From NCBI GenBank assembly GCA_001303705.1, contig LJUI01000012.1, positions 1 to 31,276 on the forward strand: a stretch of DNA of 31,276 bases. The letters run 5' to 3'. Origin of the DNA: a candidate division TA06 bacterium SM23_40 (GTDB lineage Bacteria > LJUI01 > SM1-40). Numbering within the stretch: position 1 is the stretch's first letter; each line of letters opens with the position of its first letter. Of the stretch, positions 17,128 to 23,832 are shown piece by piece. The notes under the pieces are model-generated. The model did no database searches. It worked only from the letters and a program-made list of their open reading frames with translations, and was not told where the DNA came from. The translations under genes were made by a program, and so were the position numbers.

Positions 17128-17499
17128 CTAACCACTCTCCGTCGCCTCATAGTCGCCCGGGAGGCCCTCGGTATAGAGCCGGCCACAGGCCTCAAACATC
17201 CGGAACCTGGTTGCGAGCAACGGAATGTTCTTGAGCTGAGCCAGCTTGACGGTCTCATCTGTGGGCTTCTTCCCGCGCACGAAACAGATCGCGACGATAT
17301 CTTGCATCTCTGCCGTTCGCACTGTCTGCTGATTCGTCAGCCCGGTGAGTAAGAGTGAAGCAGGCTTGATGAAGGCGAGGACGTCGCTCATAAGATCGGA
17401 GCCGCAGCCCATCTTGACCCTACGATGCAGAAGATCTTTTCCCACGATGACCTCAGCCTCCAGTACTCTCCTCACGTCCTCGAGAGTCATGCTCTTCAC
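17128..17499 (-). CDS. DRTGG-domain protein (after the Cys-rich miniprotein)
   Basis: A second DRTGG-family protein, 123 residues. VKMGCGSDLMSDVLAF (28-43) aligns with the signature of the other copy, followed by LLLTGLTNQQTVRTAE and ICFVRGKKPTDE. The frame opens at 17547, but GTG 17499 is the likely start: GGAG lies 7 nt upstream and GTGA overlaps the stop of the preceding Cys-rich gene by 4 nt. ATG 17490 is a less likely alternative. It probably works with the adjacent CBS-HATPase. Confidence 0.83.
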   Translation of the reverse strand: MKSMTLEDVRRVLEAEVIVGKDLLHRRVKMGCGSDLMSDVLAFIKPASLLLTGLTNQQTVRTAEMQDIVAICFVRGKKPTDETVKLAQLKNIPLLATRFRMFEACGRLYTEGLPGDYEATESG

Positions 17500-17678
17500 C
17501 AAGGCTCTCCTCTTTTCCAGTCGACTAGAGCATGTTCGAACTCGCATCGCTCACAACGGTACCATCTCGGACACGGTCTATACGACGACACCCGTGAGCC
17601 CGAGAACTTGCAGAGCTGCCATGCAGCCTTATAGCTCTCGTTTCTCTCCTTCTTTTCTGTATCCGACTCGCCATTCAT
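17496..17678 (-). CDS. Cys-rich 60-residue miniprotein
   Basis: A small protein not matched to a named family. Cysteines at 23, 36, 42 and 45 include a CxxC in PCPRWYRCERCEFEHALVD, a pattern that also occurs in some multi-domain redox and GcvH-like proteins of anaerobes. It could bind zinc or an Fe-S cluster. The N-terminus is charged and probably disordered. ATG 17678 follows a GGGGGA stretch 9 nt upstream. The end overlaps the next gene as GTGA, and the start lies 24 nt after the NuoF-GltD stop. Tight packing and the motif argue that it is real. Confidence 0.65.
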   Translation of the reverse strand: MNGESDTEKKERNESYKAAWQLCKFSGSRVSSYRPCPRWYRCERCEFEHALVDWKRGEPW

Positions 17679-17702
17679 GGATTCTCGTCCCCCATCCTGT
17701 GG

Positions 17703-20700
17703 CTATCCGTGAGCTTCGAGATCGCAGCGGAGACAACGCTTTGCCTCAAGTATCGCCATCTCCTTGGTCAGACCAAGCTCTACTTCTTCGTAACTACGCT
17801 TTCTCTGCTCGACCTCCAGCAGCGGCATCTCGGGGCGATCAAGGTTCCGCCCTTCTTCCTCGGCCAGCTTGACCGGTTCGACCTCCATCAACGGCTTGAC
17901 AACGTCATAGGTTCTCTCCAGGCTCTCGCCCCTGAGGAATTTGTGTATGGACTCAGCCGCAAGTTTCCCGTCGCCGATGGAGTTGGTCACGCTGACCGGT
18001 CCGCTCACCACTTCGCCTCCTGCGAAAACGCCATCCTTGTTGGTGGCCAGAGTCTCGGGATCGACGACAAGCGTGTTACTCTTCGAGATCTCGAAATCGT
18101 GCCCCTCGGGCAAGAACGAGAGATCCGGCTCCTGCATGATGACGGGAATGAACGTGTCGGCCTCGATAGTGAACTCAGAGCCCTTTACCGGAACGGGCCG
18201 CCGGGGACCCCGTCCGTTGCCGCCCCGCTTCGCCATCCGCACACACTCTACGCCCTTGACCTTACCGTTTCCTGATACAATCCTGGTCGGCTTTGCCAAC
18301 TCCTCGAGCCGGACGCCCTCAGCCAGTGCAGCACGGATCTCGCCCTCGGGGGCGGCCATCTCCTGGCGACTCCTCCAGAATACAACGAGAACGTCCCTGG
18401 CTCCCAGACGCAGAGCGGTGCGCGCCACATCGATCGCAGCGCTGCTGCCTCCCACGACACAGACTTTCTCGCCGACCTGCGGATTCTCTTTGAGATTGAC
18501 GGCCCGGAGCAGCGCGAGCGGGTCCAGGACGCCATCTACATCCTCTCCTGGTATCCCGAGTTTCCGGCTCTTTCCTGCACCAGTGGCAATGAGGACAGCC
18601 TTGTACCCATCATTGAACAGAGCATCGATATCCCGCACCGGCGAGTCTATCTTGATCTCCACGCCAGTCTTCTTGATGTAGTCGATCTCTCGATCGACGA
18701 GGTCCTTGGGCAGTCTGAATTCCGGAATCCAGACTGAGAGCATGCCACCGGGCACGGGCAGAGCCTCGAAGATCGTGACCGGGTAGCCGCGACGGGCCAG
18801 GAAGTACCCGGCGCTCAGCCCGGCCGGGCCAGACCCGATGATCGCCACCTTCTCCTCATACCGCTGAGGCGGGGGCTTGACCTTCGGCGTCGCACCCGAG
18901 GAACGCTCATAGTCTGCAACGAATCTCTTGAGCGCCCTGATGGCAATCGGCTTACCCCACTCCCCGGCACGGCACTTCAGTTCGCACATCTGAGGACAGA
19001 CGCGTCCACAGACAGCAGGCAGGGGGTTCTTCTCTCTGATCAGCTCCATCGCTTTCTCGAACTCAGCGCGCGCAATCAGCCCGATGTACCCGGCGGCGTC
19101 CTGGTCGAGCGGGCACGAATACTGACAGGGGGAGGAGATGATCTGCTTGCAGACGACAGCCGGACATCTCTTGTACTTGATGTGTGCTTCGTATTCGTCA
19201 CGGAAATAGCGGATCGTGCTCAATACGGGGTTCGGCGCGGTCCCTCCGAGGGCACAGAGCGACGCGTCCTGAATGGCCTGGCCTAGCTCCTCGAGCATTG
19301 CGATATCGCCTTCCTCCCCCTTGCCCTGGCAGATTCGCTCGAGCACCTTCCACATCACCTCGACGCCCTCGCGGCAGGCAGTGCACTTACCGCACGATTC
19401 GTCGCGCAGGAAGTCAGTGAAGTAACGGGCAACGTCAACGATGCATGTCTCCTCGTCCATGACGATCAGACCACCCGAGCCCATGATCGAACCGGCTTCG
19501 GCCAGGCGTTCGTAGTCGATGGGGAGATCGAGAAGCCTCTCGGGAATGCAGCCGCCGGACGGACCCCCTGTCTGGACCGCCTTGAACTTCTTGTCTCCGG
19601 GGATGCCGCCACCGATATCGAAGACGATCTCACGCATGGTGATTCCCATCGGAACCTCTACGAGCCCGGTATTGCGAACCTTTCCGACCACTGAGAAGAC
19701 CTTCGTTCCTTTGCTCGTCTCGGTCCCGATGCTGGCGAACCACTCCCCTCCGCGATTGATGATCTCGGGAACGTTCGCCCACGTCTCCACATTGTTGATA
19801 TTGGTCGGTTCTCCCCAGACTCCCGAATCGACCGGAAACGGCGGCCGAACGCGGGGCTCAGGGGGATTCCCCTCTAGAGAGGCTATAAGCGATGTCTCCT
19901 CGCCACAGACGAATGCGCCTGCCCCCCGCTGCACCTTGACATCAAAGTCGAATCCTGTTCCGAGAATGTCCTCCCCGAGCAACCCATACTCCTTTGCCTG
20001 TTCTATGGCCAATAGCAGCCTTTCCCGCGCGAGAGGGTACTCGTGTCTGATGTAGATGTGGCCCTGGGATGCACCGATCGCCCGCGCTCCAATGAGCATC
20101 CCCTCCAGTACGGTATGAGGATCTGACTCAATGATACTTCGATCCATGAACGCGCCCGGGTCGCCCTCATCGGCGTTGCAGACGATGTGCTTCCGTTCTC
20201 CCTTGGCGCGTCGAGCCAACTCCCACTTCTTCCCGGTAGGGAACCCAGCGCCGCCGCGGCCCCGCAACCCGGACTCCTTGATCTCCTCGATGATCCCCTC
20301 AGGAGTCATCTCGGTGAGAGCCTTGACGAGCGCAGTGTATCCACCGCGAGCGATGTATTCGTCGATCTTCTCTGGATCTATCAGTCCACGATTCCTCAGG
20401 GCGACCAGTCGCTGCTTGCCGAAGAACCCGATATCGGCCATTATCGGCACGGGCATCTCCTCTGCTGGAGGCGTGTACATCAGCTTCTTGACGGGCCGGC
20501 CCTTGAGGAAGTGCTCCTCGACCAGATGAGGTATCTCCTCTTCGGTCAGCAGCTGGTAGAAGATCCCCTCAGGCAGAACATGCATGACCGGCCCCTGGGC
20601 ACAGAACCCGTTGCAGCCGGTCATGACGATCCCAACTTCATGTTCGAGCTCATGCTTCCTCAGCTCGCGCTCCAGGGCTTCCTTTACCTTGAACGACCTA

Positions 20701-20756
20701 TTCGATACGCAGCCCGTTCCTGCGCAGAGCATCAGATGTGTCCTGTATTTCTCCAT
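17703..20756 (-). CDS. NuoF/HydB-like NADH subunit fused to GltD/NfnB-like flavoprotein
   Basis: A 1017-residue fusion. Residues 1-90 are a thioredoxin-like [2Fe-2S] domain (C11, C16, C48, C52). Residues about 110-530 are NuoF: FMN/NADH site GLRGRGGAGFPTGKKW (163-178), CNADEGDPGAF, and the [4Fe-4S] motif ESCGKCTAC with a distant C501. Residues about 531-1017 are a glutamate-synthase small-subunit/NfnB-like FAD-NAD(P)H domain with N-terminal Cys clusters (C583-C595), GSGPAG (641-646) and a second nucleotide motif VVGGSSAAID. The protein ends with CLRCD. It would exchange electrons between NAD(P)H and the Fe-S chain of the HdrA hub. ATG 20756 is chosen over TTG 20759 because GAGGGAG lies 7 nt upstream. 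Confidence 0.92.
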   Translation of the reverse strand: MEKYRTHLMLCAGTGCVSNRSFKVKEALERELRKHELEHEVGIVMTGCNGFCAQGPVMHVLPEGIFYQLLTEEEIPHLVEEHFLKGRPVKKLMYTPPAEEMPVPIMADIGFFGKQRLVALRNRGLIDPEKIDEYIARGGYTALVKALTEMTPEGIIEEIKESGLRGRGGAGFPTGKKWELARRAKGERKHIVCNADEGDPGAFMDRSIIESDPHTVLEGMLIGARAIGASQGHIYIRHEYPLARERLLLAIEQAKEYGLLGEDILGTGFDFDVKVQRGAGAFVCGEETSLIASLEGNPPEPRVRPPFPVDSGVWGEPTNINNVETWANVPEIINRGGEWFASIGTETSKGTKVFSVVGKVRNTGLVEVPMGITMREIVFDIGGGIPGDKKFKAVQTGGPSGGCIPERLLDLPIDYERLAEAGSIMGSGGLIVMDEETCIVDVARYFTDFLRDESCGKCTACREGVEVMWKVLERICQGKGEEGDIAMLEELGQAIQDASLCALGGTAPNPVLSTIRYFRDEYEAHIKYKRCPAVVCKQIISSPCQYSCPLDQDAAGYIGLIARAEFEKAMELIREKNPLPAVCGRVCPQMCELKCRAGEWGKPIAIRALKRFVADYERSSGATPKVKPPPQRYEEKVAIIGSGPAGLSAGYFLARRGYPVTIFEALPVPGGMLSVWIPEFRLPKDLVDREIDYIKKTGVEIKIDSPVRDIDALFNDGYKAVLIATGAGKSRKLGIPGEDVDGVLDPLALLRAVNLKENPQVGEKVCVVGGSSAAIDVARTALRLGARDVLVVFWRSRQEMAAPEGEIRAALAEGVRLEELAKPTRIVSGNGKVKGVECVRMAKRGGNGRGPRRPVPVKGSEFTIEADTFIPVIMQEPDLSFLPEGHDFEISKSNTLVVDPETLATNKDGVFAGGEVVSGPVSVTNSIGDGKLAAESIHKFLRGESLERTYDVVKPLMEVEPVKLAEEEGRNLDRPEMPLLEVEQRKRSYEEVELGLTKEMAILEAKRCLRCDLEAHG

Positions 20757-20785
20757 CAACTGGCTCCCTCTATCTCTCGAACTAT

Positions 20786-21169
20786 CTAGGATACCCGTTC
20801 ACTCCCTATCGCAAGAGCATATTCGGTTACGATCTGGCCGCCGAGTACGTGTTCCTCGAATATCCGGTTCGCCTTCTCCTCAGTGAGATCGATATACTTG
20901 ACAGGAGCCTCTCCCTTGAGCTCGATCGTAGCCATGGGCTCGTGGGCACAGAGACCAGCGCAACCAGACGTGGTGAGGATAATGTCCTTTAACTGCCTCG
21001 CTTCCACCAGACCGAGGAACGCGCTCATGATCTTGCGTGCGCCGGCAGCGATTCCGCACGTCCCCATATGCACAGTGATTTTCGCCCTGGCATCGCCGTC
21101 ACGCAGGCTCATCGTCCTCGCCATCGTCTCCCTGATCCTCTCCAGATCACCAGGCGTCAACTTGGGCAC
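20786..21169 (-). CDS. [2Fe-2S] thioredoxin-like ferredoxin
   Basis: 127 residues of the small ferredoxin family that accompanies NuoE/NuoF in bifurcating hydrogenases. Motifs are VHMGTCGIAAGARK (C38) and TSGCAGLCAHEP (C70, C74). Only three family cysteines are obvious, so the fourth cluster ligand is unclear. It starts at GTG 21169 with GGAG 8 nt upstream. It sits 13 nt after the HdrA-NuoE fusion and about 29 nt before the NuoF-GltD gene, where it could bridge the two. Confidence 0.88.
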   Translation of the reverse strand: MPKLTPGDLERIRETMARTMSLRDGDARAKITVHMGTCGIAAGARKIMSAFLGLVEARQLKDIILTTSGCAGLCAHEPMATIELKGEAPVKYIDLTEEKANRIFEEHVLGGQIVTEYALAIGSERVS

Positions 21170-21182
21170 GGTTCACTCTCCT

Positions 21183-22091
21183 CTAGTCCTTGTATCTATC
21201 GAGGAGCGCGACGGCGTCGGCCGCGTTCAGCTTGCCGTAGAGATCGTCTCCTATCGTAATGACGGGAGAGAGACCGCAACACCCGATGCAGCGCACTCCT
21301 TGCAGTGTGAATTGCATGTCCGGCGTCGTTTCGCCTACCTTGATGTCGAGCTCACGCTCGAACCGATCGAGGATCCTACCTGCACCCTTGACGTGACAGG
21401 CAGTACCCAAGCAGACAGTGATGATATGCTTTCCTCTCGGCACCAGGCTGAACGACTTGTAGAAGGTGGCTATCCGCACGATATGTTCAATCGGTATCCG
21501 CTTCGCCTGCGATATACGCACCAGAACGTCGGCGGGCAGCCAGTTGAACTCTTCGCTGATGTCCTGGAGGATCGGAACGAGGACCTCCTGACCGCCGTCG
21601 TATCGGTCGAGAATCTCGTCAACCTTTCCACGCATTGACACATCGAGATCGATCTCCGGCAGGAGGGCGGGCTCGAGATAGGCAAGGTTTCTCACAAGGC
21701 AGTTCTCGACACACTCGCCGCAGCCCGTGCATTTGTCTTCGTCTATGTATCGGGCCTTCCTCCTCACGCGGACCACGAATCTTCCGGCCGCCCCCTCTAC
21801 CTCCTCAACCTCGGAGTAGGCGAGCTTCTCGATATTGAAATGACTCCCGCAATCGACCATCCGGGGAGCAAGCGTACACATGGCGCAGTCGTTGGTGGGA
21901 AAGGTCTTATCCAGCTGGGCCATCACTCCCCCGATCGACGGCCCTCTCTCCACCAGATAGACTTTGTATCCGGAGTCGGCAAGATCGAGCGACGCCTGCA
22001 TCCCTCCGATTCCGCCACCGACGACCATTACCGCCCCGACTTTCTTGTCGCTCCCTTCCGCCGTTTCTTTGCTATCGTTCTCTTCCGCCAT
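21183..22091 (-). CDS. HdrA N-terminal half fused to NuoE
   Basis: 302 residues. Residues 18-131 are the FAD-binding N-half of HdrA: VVGGGIGGMQASLDLA, then AQLDKTFPTNDCAMC (59-72), and a [4Fe-4S] site C121, C124, C127, C131. The HdrA homology stops there. Residues about 150-302 are NuoE/HydC with [2Fe-2S] ligands C227, C232, C268 and C272 and the helix FNWLPADVLVRIS. The rest of the HdrA module is in the 11431-14685 protein. The open frame extends to 22358. ATG 22091 is preferred because GAGG lies 8 nt upstream and the longer version would cross the predicted promoter. It is the first gene of the operon. Confidence 0.92.
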   Translation of the reverse strand: MAEENDSKETAEGSDKKVGAVMVVGGGIGGMQASLDLADSGYKVYLVERGPSIGGVMAQLDKTFPTNDCAMCTLAPRMVDCGSHFNIEKLAYSEVEEVEGAAGRFVVRVRRKARYIDEDKCTGCGECVENCLVRNLAYLEPALLPEIDLDVSMRGKVDEILDRYDGGQEVLVPILQDISEEFNWLPADVLVRISQAKRIPIEHIVRIATFYKSFSLVPRGKHIITVCLGTACHVKGAGRILDRFERELDIKVGETTPDMQFTLQGVRCIGCCGLSPVITIGDDLYGKLNAADAVALLDRYKD

Positions 22092-22158
22092 TTGCAGAAC
22101 CTCGTCCCTGTGAGAGTCAGCGCCGGCTACACGCCGGCAGATGCTTATCGCGGACTGC

Positions 22159-22176
22159 TTGTGAATTATTTCACGT
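22159..22176. promoter_or_regulatory. Rex-like (or CRP/FNR-type) operator
   Basis: TTGTGAATTATTTCACGT matches the Rex consensus TTGTGAA-N4-TTCACAA in 12 of 14 defined positions. It lies 68 nt upstream of the first gene of the NADH-linked hydrogenase operon and about 60-75 nt downstream of the predicted transcription start. GTGA-N6-TCAC also fits a CRP-family site. Rex responds to the NADH/NAD+ ratio, which suits this operon. Confidence 0.5.
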
Positions 22177-22241
22177 AAATTGAGAAGAAAAAACACCCCA
22201 GTCGGGTCGTCGCCCGAGGCTATTTCCTCCGCTCCATACCA

Positions 22242-22270
22242 TTTATACACGTATGCTATTCGGACGTCAA
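22242..22270 (-). promoter_or_regulatory. Promoter of the hydrogenase/Hdr/Nuo operon
   Basis: On the minus strand, TTGACG (22270-22265), a 17-nt spacer and TATAAA (22247-22242): five of six matches in each box with ideal spacing. It would give a leader of roughly 145 nt containing the Rex-like site and a GCCGGC-GTGTA-GCCGGC hairpin (22131-22147). Confidence 0.65.
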
Positions 22271-22620
22271 GAAAAATCGACGCCCGAGACGAAGTCGGTC
22301 TCTCGCGCGCGCTCCAGCCCTTGCTCAGCCGGGCAGGCGGCCGCCCAAGGAACGGCAAGAAGGCTCTCTCTACGGCAACCCCGCCCCCGAACAGGGCGCC
22401 CCATATCCACCAATCCCGGCCCTATGTCACCGGGAATACATGACTTATCTTGATCGTGGTACTGCCAGATCCCGTGCGCAGCGCCGGCTCCAGTAGCCTT
22501 CCAGGTCCCGACAGTCCCCAAAACGACCCGACAAGATCCGACAATCTTCCACTATAATTTAACACAACAGGACGGACGCAGGTTCCTCACGCCCCTCAGC
22601 CGCCTGGACAGCCCTTTCCG
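22271..22620. other. Intergenic region between the porV-like gene and the operon promoter
   Basis: No credible gene. The sequence CCGACA recurs at 10/20-base spacing around 22504-22543, a helically phased pattern that could be a binding site or chance. No T-run terminator was found for the porV-like gene. Confidence 0.35.
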
Positions 22621-23580
22621 TCAGAGATGGACCACGAGGCTTACGCGGTGCGCGCTGCCCAGCTCAACATAGGGCGAGTAGGCGTAGTCGACGCGCATCT
22701 TCTGCCACGTCGCTCCCATACCGAACGACATCCCGCCCAGAACATCCTTCTCCGACCCCACCTTGAGCTGAGACCCGAGTGTATTGTATCCAGCACGGAT
22801 CGTGAACAGCGGGTGAGGCAGAACCTCCGCTCCCAGGCGGAGGGAGGGATCATTATCGAATGGCACTGCCACATCGAGCACGCCGACGGCGAAAGGCGCA
22901 GGTCGATATGCACCCCCGATGCGGATCTCGGTGGGGAGCGGATCCTTCTCGTCGATGAACGCACCGGTCTGGGTACCGAGATTGAGGACCGCCGCCCCCG
23001 CAGTCAGGCCCGGAACCCTGGACCGGTACAGGACTCCCAGATCCAATGCCACGCCGTGCGCCGAATAATCATCTATCGTCTGGTACAGCCCCTTGAGCGA
23101 TACCCCGGCCCACACGTCCGGCACCACCTCCCTGCCATAAGCCATGGCCAGAGCAAGTGCACTTGAGCCAAATGTGCCCAGGTCATTTCCCTGCTCGTCG
23201 AGCTTGGGGATGTCGCCGCTCGTCAGGTAGCTGAGCCCGACGCCGACCGCGTTGGTCTCGTCGAGCGGCCAGAGAAGGCCGGCAAACCCGGACTGAATAC
23301 CGGCAAGATAGTTGAGATACGTCGTGGTCGCCTGTCGCTCGCCGACGGCAGCCAAGCCTCCCGGATTCCAGTAGATTGCACTCACATCATCAGCCAGACC
23401 CGTGAATGCGCTCCCCATCGCGACGGGCCGTGCCCCGATTCCGATCTTGACGAAGTTGAAGCCGGTCGTGCCGATCTCATCCGAGCCGAATGCCAGGGCG
23501 CGAGAGGCAAGCGCTGCGGTCATCATCAGCATGAGGACCACGATACTGGTTCGCTGCACGATGGACACCTTCTCGAACAT
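22621..23580 (-). CDS. PorV/PorQ-family outer-membrane beta-barrel protein
   Basis: 319 residues with a signal peptide (hydrophobic residues about 12-30, cleavage near Ala-Leu-Ala). The family hallmark GARPVAMGSAFTGLADD followed by AIYWNPGGLA is at about residues 49-76. The rest alternates hydrophobic strands with Gly/Asn turns, as expected for a barrel, and ends in an aromatic/hydrophobic strand (VSLVVHL). Relatives include the type IX secretion shuttle PorV and many uncharacterised barrels in FCB phyla. ATG 23580 is preceded by AAGGGGGA. It has its own promoter. A secreted protein with a FlgD-like C-terminal domain is encoded nearby (27375-28862) and might be a client, but that is inference. 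Confidence 0.85.
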   Translation of the reverse strand: MFEKVSIVQRTSIVVLMLMMTAALASRALAFGSDEIGTTGFNFVKIGIGARPVAMGSAFTGLADDVSAIYWNPGGLAAVGERQATTTYLNYLAGIQSGFAGLLWPLDETNAVGVGLSYLTSGDIPKLDEQGNDLGTFGSSALALAMAYGREVVPDVWAGVSLKGLYQTIDDYSAHGVALDLGVLYRSRVPGLTAGAAVLNLGTQTGAFIDEKDPLPTEIRIGGAYRPAPFAVGVLDVAVPFDNDPSLRLGAEVLPHPLFTIRAGYNTLGSQLKVGSEKDVLGGMSFGMGATWQKMRVDYAYSPYVELGSAHRVSLVVHL

Positions 23581-23654
23581 CAGAGGGTCCCCCTTCCTAC
23601 CTACAACCCGTTCTCAACTGCCGTACTTGATACATCGTCGAACGTCCCGAGGCG

Positions 23655-23683
23655 ATCATACCAGATGATCATGCATGGGTCAA
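23655..23683 (-). promoter_or_regulatory. Promoter of the porV-like gene
   Basis: On the minus strand, TTGACC (23683-23678), a 17-nt spacer and TATGAT (23660-23655), five of six matches in each box. It would give a leader of about 70 nt before ATG 23580. Confidence 0.65.
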
Positions 23684-23796
23684 CCGGAAACGCAGAACTC
23701 GAGGCCATCGCCACAGGCCACATCTCCCCGCACGGGCGCGGCTACCCATGCCCCCGCACCGACCGTTGCCGGAGAGTTGCGGGGACGACACTCCAG

Positions 23797-23832
23797 GAGA
23801 GAGCTGCGCTAACCGAGAGAGCTGTACTAACC
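23797..23832. repeat. 18-bp tandem duplication spanning the gatB stop codon
   Basis: GAGAGAGCTGCGCTAACC (23797-23814) and GAGAGAGCTGTACTAACC (23815-23832) are adjacent and differ at 2 of 18 positions. The right copy contains the gatB stop (TAG, 23827-23829), so the gene end appears to have been duplicated downstream. Confidence 0.85.

Noticed and set aside
22092-22358. N-terminal extension of the HdrA-NuoE fusion
   Set aside because: It crosses the predicted promoter and the Rex-like site, and shows no homology. ATG 22091 has a good ribosome-binding site.
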